From positions 1 to 43,195 of the forward strand of contig JAINCN010000064.1 of the NCBI GenBank assembly GCA_036574075.1: 43,195 bases of DNA. The letters are read 5' to 3'. The stretch comes from Deltaproteobacteria bacterium (GTDB lineage: Bacteria > Desulfobacterota > Dissulfuribacteria > Dissulfuribacterales > UBA5754). Position numbers and translations under genes: made by a program. Under the pieces are notes generated by a model. The model did not search any database and was not told the origin of the DNA. It was given only the letters and a program-made list of their open reading frames with translations. This document shows positions 15,313 through 25,800 of this stretch, one piece after another (positions within the stretch are counted from its first letter, which is position 1; each line of letters starts with the position of its first letter).

Positions 15313-18300
15313 AAGCTGCAAGCAATCTGGAACACGTCCTGAGATCAGGGGCTTTCGCCGTGACAGGCGAGCTTGGCCCGCCAAAGAACGGCAACCCCGA
15401 GGTCGTGAGGGAGAAGGCCAGGATCCTCAAGGGGGTGGTGGATGCGGCCAACATCACCGATTGCCAGACGGCGATCGTGCGTATGTCGAGCCTCACCGCC
15501 GGCCTTATCGCCCTTTCAGAGGGGGTCGAGCCCGTCATGCAGATGACCTGCCGAGACCGGAACAGGATCGGCATGCAATCCGATCTCCTCGGGGCCTCTG
15601 CGCTCGGGATCAGAAACCTGCTCTGTATCACCGGAGATCACCAGAAGTTCGGGAACCACCCCCAGTCCAAGGGCGTCTTTGACATGGACTCCATCCAGAT
15701 GCTCGGGATGGTCAGGGCCATGAGAGACGAAAAGAGGTTTCAGTGCGGAGAGGCCATAAAGGAGGCGGAACCGCGTTTTTTCCTCGGGGCTGCGGCAAAC
15801 CCTTTTGCAGATCCCTTTGAGTACCGACCTGTAAGGCTCGGGAAGAAGGTCAAAGCAGGTGCGGACTTCATCCAGACCCAGATCATCTACAACGTGGAAA
15901 AGTTCGCCCGTTTCATGGAGATGGTTCGTGACCTCGGGCTTCATGAAAAGGTCTTCATCCTTGCCGGCATCACGCCCCCCAAATCCCTCGGGATGGCCCG
16001 GTACATGAAATACAATGTCTCGGGGCTCGACGTGCCGGACGAGATCCTCGCAAGGCTAAAGGATGCCAAGGATCAGCGGGAGGAAGGGATCGAGATCGCT
16101 GTGGACATCATCCGCCAGGTGCGCGAGATCCCCGGGGTCGCAGGCGTCCATATCATGGCCATCGAATGGGAACAGGCAGTCGCCGAGATCGCCTCGCGGG
16201 CCGGACTCCTCCCGAGGCCTGCTTATCAGAATGTGGTGCCCGTTCTTGTGAACAGGGCGGCTCTCGAGGAGGCCGTGGCCACGGCGAAAAAGGAGTCCGA
16301 AGACGCCCATGTCCAGGAGATCGAGCGGGTAAAGGCCGAGGCCCAGGCCTCCCGGGACCTCGTGGTTCGTGAAAGGGAGCGGGCTCAGGGCGAGATCGCC
16401 GGTCTCAAGAAGGATCTGGCCAAGGCCCTGGAGGAAGCGCGTTCCAAGGCCGAGGAACTAAGGCGTATCCGGGAAGAGCTTTCCAAAACCAGGCAGGAGT
16501 TGCAGAACAGGCCTATGACAACTGAAAGCATGCAACCATCCATCACCCCTTCACAGGGATCGGAAGGCGCTGGCGTGGCCCTCACGCCGAGGGAAAAACG
16601 GGTCCTTAGGTCCATCAGCGCCGGACTCGAGGCCCTGAGAAAGGGTCTCGGCCTCTCCGAGGACCAGTTCGCTGCCATCAGGCACTTCATCGAGGCCGAG
16701 CTCACGATCAATGCCGAGGTCTTTTCTGAGGCACGGGCCGTGCCGGCACCCATTGCAAGGCCGATGGAAGCGCCTCTTCCGGAAATGACCCCGGCCCCAG
16801 CCGAGGCTGTGGCCCCTGCCCCTCCGGAGGTCTCTCCTGAGGATCAAGAGCGCACGAAACAGGTGACACGGCTCATTGCCAAGGGGAATGTGTCTCTCCA
16901 GAAGAGGGCCGCTCGTGAGGCCATAGAGGCCTTCGAGGCCGCCCTTGCCCTGGATCCAGGGAACCAGAAGGCAACAGACGGGCTTGCGCGGGCAAAGGAA
17001 CTTCTTCCAGCAGCGCCGCAGGCCGCGCCTGCCGTAGGGGGCATGCCACCCTGTCCGCCTGAGCTTTCTTTCGAGGAGTGGCAAAGGAAATGGGTGATCC
17101 GCCTCGTGGCCAGGGGAAATGTGGCACTTCAGAAGGGAGACAGGGAGGGCGCGCGCGCCTCTTTTGAAGAGGCCCTTCGGATCGAACCCGAAAACGCCAA
17201 GGCGAAAAAGGGGCTTTCCGTTCTTGAGTCCGGCGCCCTGCCTTCTCCTCCGAGTCCTGCCCCTGAGGCGCCCCATCCAGGTCCAGCTCTTGCTGCTACG
17301 CAGGCTCCGTCACCCCTTGCTGCCCCAAAACCCGAGGCAGCCCCGTCAAGGCCCTCGGCCCCGCCCGAGCCGAAGCCGGTCCCTGCTCCAGCGCCTGCTG
17401 CCGTCCCGCTCGGTGTGGGCATACTGCCTCCGGAGACCGTTCCTCTTGCCGAAAGGGCGAGGGGGGTGGATTCCGGGCTTTATCTCGAACCTGCAGGCGC
17501 AGCCATAAGGGCCGTGACCATTGGCGATGGGCCTTCCGCCATCACCGTGGGGGGTGAATCGGCACTTCCGTTCCATCTCTTCGAAGGGGAGATGCCTTTT
17601 GCCCCACGCATCGCCTTCGAGGTCCTGGATTCACCGCCCGAGGACTGGCCCGAGGTCCTTACCCGTCACTATGCCGACGTCCTCTCCGATCCCGTTGCCT
17701 GGGCGAAAAAATGTGTGAGCGAATTCGGGGCGAAGTCGATCTGTCTTTCCCTTGTTAGCACGGATCCCAACGGCAGAAACGTGCCTGCTGCAGAGGCAGC
17801 CAAGGCTGCAAAGGCCGTGCTCGATGCCATCGAGGTCCCGGTGGTCCTCTGGGGCTGCGGAAACGCAGAAAAGGACACGGAGACCCTGCGTGAGGTCACG
17901 AGCCTCATCGGCAGCCGCAAGGTCTGCATCTCCCCGCTTACTGACGCCAATTTCCGGAATCTGGGCGCAACCGCCATGGCCTTTCAGCTTCCGGTCGTGG
18001 CCTCGACCCCCATTGACGTCAACCTCGCAAAACAGCTCAATATCCTCCTCCAGAATCTCGGCCTTCCTTTGGAGAACATCCTTATGGATCCGTCCATCGG
18101 GGCCGTGGGATACGGCCTCGAGTACACGTATTCGGTCATGGAGAGGATCCGGCTTGCGGCCCTCACTCAGCAGGACGACAAGCTTCAGGTCCCGTTCATC
18201 TGCCATATTGGTCGCGAGGTCTGGAAGACCAAGGAGTGCAAGCTCCCCAGCGACGATCTCATGGGGGACCAGGAGAAAAGGGGCGTGCTCATGGAGGCGG

Positions 18301-18401
18301 TGACCGCAGCTCTCCTCCTCCTTGCCGGAGGAGAGCTTCTCGTCATGCGGCACCCGACTGCGATCTCTCTTACAGAAACCCTCATCAAGTCTTTCATGTA
18401 A
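15309..18401 (+). CDS. metF-acsD: MetF-AcsD fusion: methylene-THF reductase joined to corrinoid protein small subunit
   Basis: One uninterrupted 1030-residue frame. Residues 1-312 are a MetF TIM barrel (VTGELGPPKNG with E21, MTCRDRNRIGMQ, LLCITGDH, IQTQIIYNVEKF), reducing methylene- to methyl-THF. Residues 318-402 are a charged coiled coil. Residues 424-472 are a small helical domain (LTPREKRVLRSISAG). Residues 509-567 and 586-642 are two TPR-like helical hairpins that resemble each other (RLIAKGNVSLQKR and RLVARGNVALQKG). Residues 643-710 are a Pro/Ala linker. Residues 710-1030 are AcsD/CdhD (ITVGGESALPFH, WGCGNAEKD, ILMDPSIGAVGYGLEYTYSVMERI). AcsD with AcsC holds the corrinoid that receives the methyl group. 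The GTG start has a very strong GGAGGAGGGAGG site and overlaps metV. No separate metF or acsD is present, so the fusion is probably functional. Confidence 0.9.
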   Translation: MKAASNLEHVLRSGAFAVTGELGPPKNGNPEVVREKARILKGVVDAANITDCQTAIVRMSSLTAGLIALSEGVEPVMQMTCRDRNRIGMQSDLLGASALGIRNLLCITGDHQKFGNHPQSKGVFDMDSIQMLGMVRAMRDEKRFQCGEAIKEAEPRFFLGAAANPFADPFEYRPVRLGKKVKAGADFIQTQIIYNVEKFARFMEMVRDLGLHEKVFILAGITPPKSLGMARYMKYNVSGLDVPDEILARLKDAKDQREEGIEIAVDIIRQVREIPGVAGVHIMAIEWEQAVAEIASRAGLLPRPAYQNVVPVLVNRAALEEAVATAKKESEDAHVQEIERVKAEAQASRDLVVRERERAQGEIAGLKKDLAKALEEARSKAEELRRIREELSKTRQELQNRPMTTESMQPSITPSQGSEGAGVALTPREKRVLRSISAGLEALRKGLGLSEDQFAAIRHFIEAELTINAEVFSEARAVPAPIARPMEAPLPEMTPAPAEAVAPAPPEVSPEDQERTKQVTRLIAKGNVSLQKRAAREAIEAFEAALALDPGNQKATDGLARAKELLPAAPQAAPAVGGMPPCPPELSFEEWQRKWVIRLVARGNVALQKGDREGARASFEEALRIEPENAKAKKGLSVLESGALPSPPSPAPEAPHPGPALAATQAPSPLAAPKPEAAPSRPSAPPEPKPVPAPAPAAVPLGVGILPPETVPLAERARGVDSGLYLEPAGAAIRAVTIGDGPSAITVGGESALPFHLFEGEMPFAPRIAFEVLDSPPEDWPEVLTRHYADVLSDPVAWAKKCVSEFGAKSICLSLVSTDPNGRNVPAAEAAKAAKAVLDAIEVPVVLWGCGNAEKDTETLREVTSLIGSRKVCISPLTDANFRNLGATAMAFQLPVVASTPIDVNLAKQLNILLQNLGLPLENILMDPSIGAVGYGLEYTYSVMERIRLAALTQQDDKLQVPFICHIGREVWKTKECKLPSDDLMGDQEKRGVLMEAVTAALLLLAGGELLVMRHPTAISLTETLIKSFM

Positions 18402-18421
18402 CGAGTCACGGAGGAACGATA

Positions 18422-20629
18422 ATGTCCAAGATCATCTGTTCGGCTGCCATCCGGGGCGCTCACAAGATTGTCGACATGGCCGAGGAGAGATACCAGGAGG
18501 CCCTCAAGAAGTACGGTCCGGAACACGAGGTGGCCTTTCCGAACACAGCCTATTATCTGCCTATCATTTACAGCATTCTCGGGGCGCCGGTAAAACAGCT
18601 CGGCGACATGAAGGATATCTTTGCGGAATGCCGAAAGCTCCTTCCGCCCCTTGTGAGCGAGACGAATTGGCTTCCCTATCTCGCCCCTGCCCTTGATGCG
18701 GGTATGGCCACCTTCTTTGCCGAGGAGATGTTAGAGGCGATCCGCTATATCGAGGCCCCGGACTTTTATACCAAGACCGAGGACCCGCTTGGCGAAGACC
18801 GTTTCTGGCTTGGGGCCGCGGACGACATCATCTTCCGCAAGCGGGGCGTCGAGTTCGTGGATGGGACAGCGCCTGGTTTTGCAGCCATCCTGGGGACCCC
18901 TTCGGACCCAGCAGTGGCATCCAAGATCGCCCTCGAACTCCAGGAGAAGAACCTTTACATCTTCATGCATGACCAGACGAACGGGATCAGCATGCCCGAC
19001 CAGCTCCGCAAGGAGAAGGTCCAGATTGGCTGGTCCACGCGGCTTGTTTCCTTTGGCCCTACGTATACGTCAGCGGTCTTTGCCATCGGTTTTGCGTGTC
19101 GGGTGGCCCTTGGATTTGGCGGTGTCAAGCCTGGGGACTACAAGGGGAACCTCCTCTACAACAAGGACCGGACATTTGCATTCGTCATGGCCTTCGGGCC
19201 CGTCTCTGACGAATGGTACGCCAACGCCGCAGGGGCCATCAACTGGGGCTTTCCCACCATCTCCGACTGGGACATCCCCCAGATCCTGCCTACTGGTATC
19301 TGCACCTACGAACACGTGGTGAGCAAGGTCCCGCACGATGAGATCGTCCAGAAAGCGATCGAGGTGCGGGGGCTCAAGGTCTCGGTCACCAAGATCGACA
19401 TCCCCGTGGCCTACGGCCCTGCCTTCGAGGGGGAACGGGTCAGAAAGGACGATCTTTATCTGGAGTGCGGCGGCGGAAGGACCCTTGGTGTGGAGCTCCT
19501 CGTCTCGAAGGATCTCGATGAGGTCCAGGACGGGCTTGTCACGGTCGAAGGCCCTGAGATGACTGATGTCCAGCCCGGGGCCAAGCTCCCGCTTGCTATC
19601 CTGGCTGAGGTGGCGGGCCGTGCCATGCAGTCCGATTTCGAGCCCATTCTCGAACGCCAGTTCCATCACCTTATAAACTACGCCCAGGGGATCATGCACA
19701 TCGGCCAGAGGAACATCATGTGGCTCCGGGTCGGGAAGCAGGCCATCGAGAAGGGTTTCAAGTTCGAGCACATTGGTCGCATCCTCCACGGGAAGCTCCA
19801 CCAGGAGTTCGGGGCCATCGTGGACAAGGTCCAGGTGAAGATCTATACGAGCGAGGAAAAGGTCAAGGAGGTCATGGAGCTTGCGCGCCAGGTCTATGCT
19901 GCACGCGACGAGCGTCTTGGATCCATGACCGACGAGACAGAAGAGATCTTCTACTCTTGCACCCTCTGCCAGTCCTTTGCGCCGACTCACGTCTGTGTCA
20001 TCACCCCGGAGCGGATCGGGATGTGCGGCGCGTACAACTGGCTCGACGGCAAGGCCTCTTACGAGATCAACCCCACCGGTCCGAACCAACCCATCAAAAA
20101 AGGTGAATGCATCGACCCCAACCTCGGGCAGTGGGCCGGGGTCAACGAATTCGTGAAGAAGGCCTCTCGCGGCAAGGTGGAGAGGGTGAGCGCCTACAGC
20201 ATCATGGTGGACCCCATGACCGCGTGCGGATGTTTCGAATGCGTATCCACCATGCTTCCCACCTGTAACGGGCTCATGATCGTGAACCGCGACTACCTCG
20301 GAATGACCCCGAGCGGGATGAAGTTCACGACCCTTGCTGGCATGGTCGGAGGCGGAAACGTCACCCCGGGTTTTCTCGGGGTCTCGAAGCACTACATCTG
20401 CAGCCGCAAGTTCATGAAGGCTGAAGGTGGACTCAAGCGCGTGGTATGGATGCCCAAGATGCTCAAGGACGAGCTTCGTGACCGACTCCAGCAAAGGGCC
20501 GAGGAGGAAGGCATCCCGAATCTTTTGGATATGATTGCAGACGAGACCGTTGGGACCACTGAGGAAGAGGTACTGAAATTCCTCCAGGAGAAGGGGCATC
20601 CCGCCCTTTCCATGGAAATGGTCGTTTAG
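18422..20629 (+). CDS. acsB: Acetyl-CoA synthase (CODH/ACS beta subunit)
   Basis: Condenses CO, a methyl group from the corrinoid protein and CoA into acetyl-CoA. The 735 residues match the long bacterial form that keeps the N-terminal CODH-contacting domain. The A-cluster ligands are all present: C513, C516, C525 and C535 bind the [4Fe-4S] cube, and C602-G-C604 binds the distal nickel. Each is shifted by +7 relative to the Moorella numbering. The frame is open upstream, but the ATG at 18422 is chosen for its ACGGAGGAACGATA ribosome site 20 nt after the fusion gene. acsC follows 13 nt later. Confidence 0.97.
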   Translation: MSKIICSAAIRGAHKIVDMAEERYQEALKKYGPEHEVAFPNTAYYLPIIYSILGAPVKQLGDMKDIFAECRKLLPPLVSETNWLPYLAPALDAGMATFFAEEMLEAIRYIEAPDFYTKTEDPLGEDRFWLGAADDIIFRKRGVEFVDGTAPGFAAILGTPSDPAVASKIALELQEKNLYIFMHDQTNGISMPDQLRKEKVQIGWSTRLVSFGPTYTSAVFAIGFACRVALGFGGVKPGDYKGNLLYNKDRTFAFVMAFGPVSDEWYANAAGAINWGFPTISDWDIPQILPTGICTYEHVVSKVPHDEIVQKAIEVRGLKVSVTKIDIPVAYGPAFEGERVRKDDLYLECGGGRTLGVELLVSKDLDEVQDGLVTVEGPEMTDVQPGAKLPLAILAEVAGRAMQSDFEPILERQFHHLINYAQGIMHIGQRNIMWLRVGKQAIEKGFKFEHIGRILHGKLHQEFGAIVDKVQVKIYTSEEKVKEVMELARQVYAARDERLGSMTDETEEIFYSCTLCQSFAPTHVCVITPERIGMCGAYNWLDGKASYEINPTGPNQPIKKGECIDPNLGQWAGVNEFVKKASRGKVERVSAYSIMVDPMTACGCFECVSTMLPTCNGLMIVNRDYLGMTPSGMKFTTLAGMVGGGNVTPGFLGVSKHYICSRKFMKAEGGLKRVVWMPKMLKDELRDRLQQRAEEEGIPNLLDMIADETVGTTEEEVLKFLQEKGHPALSMEMVV

Positions 20630-20642
20630 GAGGGGAGACGAC

Positions 20643-21995
20643 ATGGCGCTCACAGGTATACAGATCCTAAAGATGCTCCCCAAGAAAAACTGTGGGGAAT
20701 GCGGTGTGCCCACGTGTCTCGCCTTTGCCATGAAGGTAGCGGCCGGACAGGCTGACATCGGGTCGTGTCCTTATGTATCCGAAGAGGTGAAAGAAAAGGT
20801 GGGAGAGGCCTCGGCCCCGCCCATCCGGACCGTCAGGATCGGGGGTGGGGATCATCCATTCGAGATGGGTGGAGAGACCTGCCTCTACCGCCACGAGAAA
20901 CGTTTCGAGCATCCGACTGGGATCGGGGTCCTCGTCCGGACTGATATGTCCGAGGACGAGATCGCAGGACGCCTTTCCCGGTTTACCTCTCTCCGCTACG
21001 AGCGCGTCGGCCTCACACTCAAGGCGGATATCATAGCCGTCAAGGACACGGGCGGCGATGCAGGGGCCTTTGCCACGCTTGTCACCCGTGTGCGGAGCGG
21101 GTGTCCGGATGCGGCCCTGGTCCTCATGAGTGAACGTCCCGACTGCCTTTCCGCCGGGCTGAAGGCGTGCGGGGACCACAAGCCGCTCCTCTACGCGGCG
21201 ACAGCCGGGAATGCGGAGGCCATGGCCGCGCTCGCCAAGGAGACCGGCTGCCCCTTGGCGGTAAAGGGAAACACGCTCGGGGATACTGCCGCCCTTTCCG
21301 AACGTCTCCAGAAGGAGGGGCTCAAGGACCTGGTCCTCGATTCGGGCTCCCGGACGCTACGGGGCTCCTTTGAGGACCAGATCGTCTTTCGGCGGGCATC
21401 CACCAGGCACAAATACAAGCCGTTTGGCTTTCCGAGCATAACGTTTCCTTGTGAGATGACGGACGACCCCCTCCTCGAGAGTCTCATCGCATCGGTCCAT
21501 ATAGCCAAGTACGCAGGCGCGGTGATCCTCTCTGATCTTCAGGGTGATACCCTTTTCCCGATCCTTCTCGAACGGCTCAACCTCTTTACCGATCCCCAGC
21601 GTCCCATGGTGGTCCAGGAGGACATCTATCCTATCAATGGCCCTGGGGAGGATTCTCCTGTACTTATCACCTGCAACTTTTCCCTCACGTATTTCATCGT
21701 CTCAGGCGAGGTGGAGGGGAGCAAGGTCCCGTCCTGGCTCCTCATCAAGAACACCGAAGGGCTATCGGTCCTGACGGCATGGGCAGCTGGTAAGTTCAGC
21801 GCGGATCTCATCGCTGCCTTTGTCAAGAAGTGCGGGATCGAGAACAAGGTCCGCCACAGAAATCTCATCATCCCAGGTTATCTCGCCTCCATCAAAGGGG
21901 AGCTTGAGGAGGAACTGTCGGGCTGGAACATCCAGATAGGACCCCGCGAGGCGAGTCATATCCCAGCGTATCTCAGGGAATGGAGGCCTGCATAA
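20643..21995 (+). CDS. acsC: Corrinoid iron-sulfur protein, large subunit
   Basis: Large (gamma) subunit of the corrinoid iron-sulfur protein that carries the methyl group from methyl-THF to acetyl-CoA synthase. The 450 residues begin with the [4Fe-4S] motif C17-x2-C20-x4-C25-x16-C42 (NCGECGVPTC, then GSCPYV), which reductively reactivates the cobalt. A TIM-barrel middle and a C-terminal corrinoid-binding region follow (VLITCNFSLTYFIVSGEVEGSKVPSWLL is in that part). Its partner AcsD is the C-terminal third of the fusion protein upstream. The ribosome site is AGGAGGGGAGACGAC. Confidence 0.95.
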   Translation: MALTGIQILKMLPKKNCGECGVPTCLAFAMKVAAGQADIGSCPYVSEEVKEKVGEASAPPIRTVRIGGGDHPFEMGGETCLYRHEKRFEHPTGIGVLVRTDMSEDEIAGRLSRFTSLRYERVGLTLKADIIAVKDTGGDAGAFATLVTRVRSGCPDAALVLMSERPDCLSAGLKACGDHKPLLYAATAGNAEAMAALAKETGCPLAVKGNTLGDTAALSERLQKEGLKDLVLDSGSRTLRGSFEDQIVFRRASTRHKYKPFGFPSITFPCEMTDDPLLESLIASVHIAKYAGAVILSDLQGDTLFPILLERLNLFTDPQRPMVVQEDIYPINGPGEDSPVLITCNFSLTYFIVSGEVEGSKVPSWLLIKNTEGLSVLTAWAAGKFSADLIAAFVKKCGIENKVRHRNLIIPGYLASIKGELEEELSGWNIQIGPREASHIPAYLREWRPA

Positions 21996-21996
21996 G

Positions 21997-22887
21997 ATGT
22001 ACGTCCACTGCATTGCAGAAAGCATAAATATCATGGGGGCCAGGACCGGGAAGGCCATGAAGGAGCGCGACCCCGGCCCGATCCAGCTCATGGCCAACGA
22101 GGAGGTCGCAAACGGAGCGGATTTTCTCGATCTCAACATCGGACCTGCCCGCAAGGACGGCCCAGATCTAATGCCGTGGATCGTCAGGCAGGTGGAGGAG
22201 GTGACCGACTGCCCTCTTTCCCTCGATACGACCAATGCCGACGCCCTCATAGCTGGGATCAGGGCCGCCGCCCACCCGAGCAGGCACATCATGAATTCTA
22301 TCTCCCTTCAGCCCGAGCGGATGAAGAAGCTGATCCCTGTGGCGGCAGAGGCCGGCTGTTACGTCGTGGGGCTCCTCTGGGGGGTAGAAGGGATGCCGAG
22401 GGACTCCAACGAGCGGGCTGCCATGACGGTGGATCTGGCCATGGCCATGAATGAGGCGGGGATTCCGAATGAAAGGATCCTCTTCGATCCCATCGCCACC
22501 CCCATCACCCTCGGAGCGGATCAGGTCCTGAGTGGCATTCAGTATCTCGCCATGCTTCAGGACATCGCGCCCGGGGCCAAATCCACGGTCGGGCTTTCGA
22601 ACGTCTCGAACGGGGTTGCGGCGGAAAAGCGTCATTACCTCAACCGGGCCTATCTTGCCATGCTCATGAAATACGGGATCTGGTCCGCCATCGTGGATGC
22701 GTACGACGAGGAGCTCTTGAGCCTTGCCCATGGAGAGAGGCCCGAACTCTTGAAGGTGGTACACGATATCATGGACGGAAACGAGCCCAATCCCTCTGAC
22801 CTGACGCCCAAGGAACTCGAATACTACAAGACGACCCGGGTTCTCATGGGGAAGACCATCTTCTCCGAGGCCTGGCTCGAGCTGTAA
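21997..22887 (+). CDS. acsE: Methyl-THF:corrinoid iron-sulfur protein methyltransferase
   Basis: Pterin-binding TIM-barrel enzyme that transfers the methyl group from methyl-THF to the cobalt of AcsC/AcsD. The 296 residues are of the usual AcsE size. It shows ESINIMGA near the start, the pterin-site block NGADFLDLNIGPARKDG, PLSLDTTNADAL, MNSISLQPERM and STVGLSNVSNGV. The N-terminus MYVHCIAESIN differs from the commoner LIIGERIN form. It starts 1 nt after the acsC stop, with GGAGG upstream. It acts exactly between the two activities of the MetF-AcsD fusion. Confidence 0.92.
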   Translation: MYVHCIAESINIMGARTGKAMKERDPGPIQLMANEEVANGADFLDLNIGPARKDGPDLMPWIVRQVEEVTDCPLSLDTTNADALIAGIRAAAHPSRHIMNSISLQPERMKKLIPVAAEAGCYVVGLLWGVEGMPRDSNERAAMTVDLAMAMNEAGIPNERILFDPIATPITLGADQVLSGIQYLAMLQDIAPGAKSTVGLSNVSNGVAAEKRHYLNRAYLAMLMKYGIWSAIVDAYDEELLSLAHGERPELLKVVHDIMDGNEPNPSDLTPKELEYYKTTRVLMGKTIFSEAWLEL

Positions 22888-22895
22888 GTAAGGCC

Positions 22896-25800
22896 ATGAA
22901 GACCGTTTCCCTCGAGATCGACGGACAGACGATAACGGTGGAGGATGGGACGACCATCCTCGAAGCCGCCCGATCAGCCGGGCTGGCTATCCCCACCCTT
23001 TGTCACATATCTGGCGTTTCCGAGTCTAGGATCCCGTGTCTCCTGTGCATGGTGGAGGTCGAGGGCAAGGGAAGGCGCCGCTCCTGCGTGACCCCTGTAG
23101 AGGAGGGGATGAAGATCTGGACGCGCACGAAGGAGCTGGAGGAGTTTCGTGCCCATCGCCTCCAGCTCCTTGCGGATGTCCATTACGGCGACTGCAAGGC
23201 CCCGTGCAACCTCACGTGCCCGGGCGGGATCAACGTCCAGGGGTACGTGAACCTTGTGGCCCGGGGGGAATACCGGGCGGCCCTGGGTCTCATCAAGGAG
23301 AAGAACCCCCTTCCCCTTTCTGTGGGCAGGGTCTGCCCCAGGTTCTGCGAGACCCGCTGCCGGCGGATCCTTGTGGACGAACCCATAGCCATCAATCATC
23401 TCAAGAGGTTTGTGGCTGATTACGCCCTGGAGCACGGTCCTATCGAGGAGGCGGTAGGTCCTGCCACAGGACGGAGGGTTGCTGTCATCGGAGGCGGGCC
23501 TGCCGGGCTCTCAGCCGCCTATTATCTTCGAAAATACGGTCATGATGTCACGATCTTCGAGGCCGAGAACGATCTCGGAGGGGCGCTCAGGTACTGGATA
23601 CCCGGTTACAAGCTGCCGAACCGGGTCGTGGACAGCGAGGTCCAGTCCATCCTTTCCATGGGGGTGCATGTCAAGACAGGAAAACGCTGGGGGCAGGACT
23701 TCACGCTTGATGACCTCAAGACCCAGGGTTACGAGGCGATCTTCATCGCCACGGGTCTTCACCGCCAAAAGGCCCTTGACGTGGAGGGCGGGGAGTATGC
23801 CGTTGACGGCCTCAAGTTTTTGAGAGACGTCAACGAGGGAAGACCCCCTGTGATCGGTGACCAGGTCCTGGTCGTAGGCGGTGGGGATATTGCGGTGGAT
23901 GCCGCCCGGAGCGCCAGGAGGCTTGGGGCATCGAATGTAACCGTTATCTACCCTCGCTCCCGTGTGGAGCTCTCTGCCCAGCAGCGGGATATTGCAGAGG
24001 CGGAGAAGGAAGGCGTGCAGTTCTTTCTCATGGCCATGCCGCTTCGCATCCACCGCATGGAAGGACGCATTCGCGTGGAGATGGCGCGGACGATCCTTGG
24101 GGAACCGGATGCAAAGGGTATTCGTCAACCGGAACCCATGCCCGGATCCCTGCTTAACTGGAACGGGGATTGTGTCATCAATGCAACAGGCCAGGAGGGG
24201 GACGGCTCCTTCAGGAGTTATGGGAAGATCGAGTCCTCTATCCAGCTCACGCCCAGGAAAACGATCAAATCCAATCCGAGCACCATGGCGACCAATGTGC
24301 CTGGGATCTATGCCGGAGGGGATGTGGCGAGTGGACCCCGAACGGTCATCCAGGCGGTTTCAGCCGGCAGGAGGGCTGCGGAATCCATCCATGAGTTCCT
24401 CTTTTCTGTGAAGACGCCTGCAGAACCCAGATTCAATTTCTCCAAGGGGAAAAGGTTCGAGGAGGTGGATCTCCACAACTTCGACAGAGTTCCCGTCCGT
24501 CTGAGCGAGGTCATGCCTGCCCGGCCGCCGGAAAGGCGCGTGACGGATTTCGGTGAGGCAGAATTGGGTTTCAGTGAAGAGATGGCGCGCCGCGAGGCAA
24601 GTCGGTGTCTGAAATGCGGTTGTACAGGCCTTTCTAAATGTACATTCCGGGAGCTTTCCATCCAGTACAAGGTCAACACCTCGTTGGCACCGGGCCGCCT
24701 TCGGCAATCCATCGAAGACAGCCACCCTTTCATCTCCGTGGATCCGAACAAGTGCATCGCCTGTACCCGGTGTGAACGAAGCTGTAAATATGACGCCATC
24801 GCTTTCCAGGCTGAGCACGATGAAACCGGGCATATCACGTCGGTCCAGATCAGATTGACGGAAAGATGCGTGTCCTGCGGGGCATGCGTGGATGCGTGTC
24901 CCACAGGGGCCCTTGTCAAGAAGGCCGTTGTCGTCCCGATCCTTCCCGGTGAGGCGGAGACCGTAAAAAGCGTCTGCACGTATTGTGGAACAGGATGCAG
25001 TCTCGAACTCGTCGTGACGCACGGGGCCATCCTCGAGGTGAAGGCCGACAGATCAAGTCCTCCCAATTACGGCGCGCTTTGCGTAAAGGGCCGGTTCGGG
25101 TATACCTTTTACCGGCATCCCGAACGGCTCAAAAGACCGCTCGTGCGTGAAGACATCGACGAGCCGTTTCGGGAGGTGGACTGGGATGAGGCCATACGCC
25201 TGGTCGCTGGCAGATTCCGGCAGCTCCGGGACGCCTACGGGTCAAACTGCCTCGGTGTCCTCTCCTCGTCCCGGTGTACGAACGAGGAGAACTATCTCTT
25301 GCAGAAATTCACCCGCGGGGTCTTGGGGACCAACAATATCGACAACTGCGCCCGGGTCTGACACGCCCCATCGGTCAGCGGTCTGCTGGCCACACTTGGA
25401 AGCGGAGCGGCAACGACCCCGTTCTCGCAGATTGTTGGCACGGAACTCCTCTTCATCTGCGGATCAAACACGGCCGAAGCCCATCCCATTGTTGGGCTCA
25501 AGGTCCTGGAGGCGGTCAAAAAGGGGACCAGGCTTGTTGTCATAGACCCGAGGCGGACAGTGGTCGCGGCCCTTGCAGAGGCCCAGGAAGGAGGCATCTG
25601 GCTTCGTCTGAGACCTGGCACGAATATACCCCTCTTGAACGGGATCTTGCGGGTCATCTTTGAGGAAGGGCTTGCCAACGAGGAGTTCATCCGGGAGAGG
25701 ACCGAGGGCGTGGAGGCGGTCAAGGCCCACGTCATGGACTATGAGCTCTCCCAAGTGGAGGAGATCACTGGGGTGCCAGTGGAGCAGATCCGCGAGGCCG

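Noticed and set aside
15309-18401. Treating the metF-acsD fusion as two genes merged by a sequencing error
   Set aside because: A lost stop codon would not explain about 400 intervening codons of structured coiled-coil and TPR-like sequence in the same frame. I also see no good ribosome site and start just before the AcsD part.
19070-20758. A 562-codon open frame on the minus strand
   Set aside because: It is antisense to acsB, has no recognisable motif and has no ribosome site.
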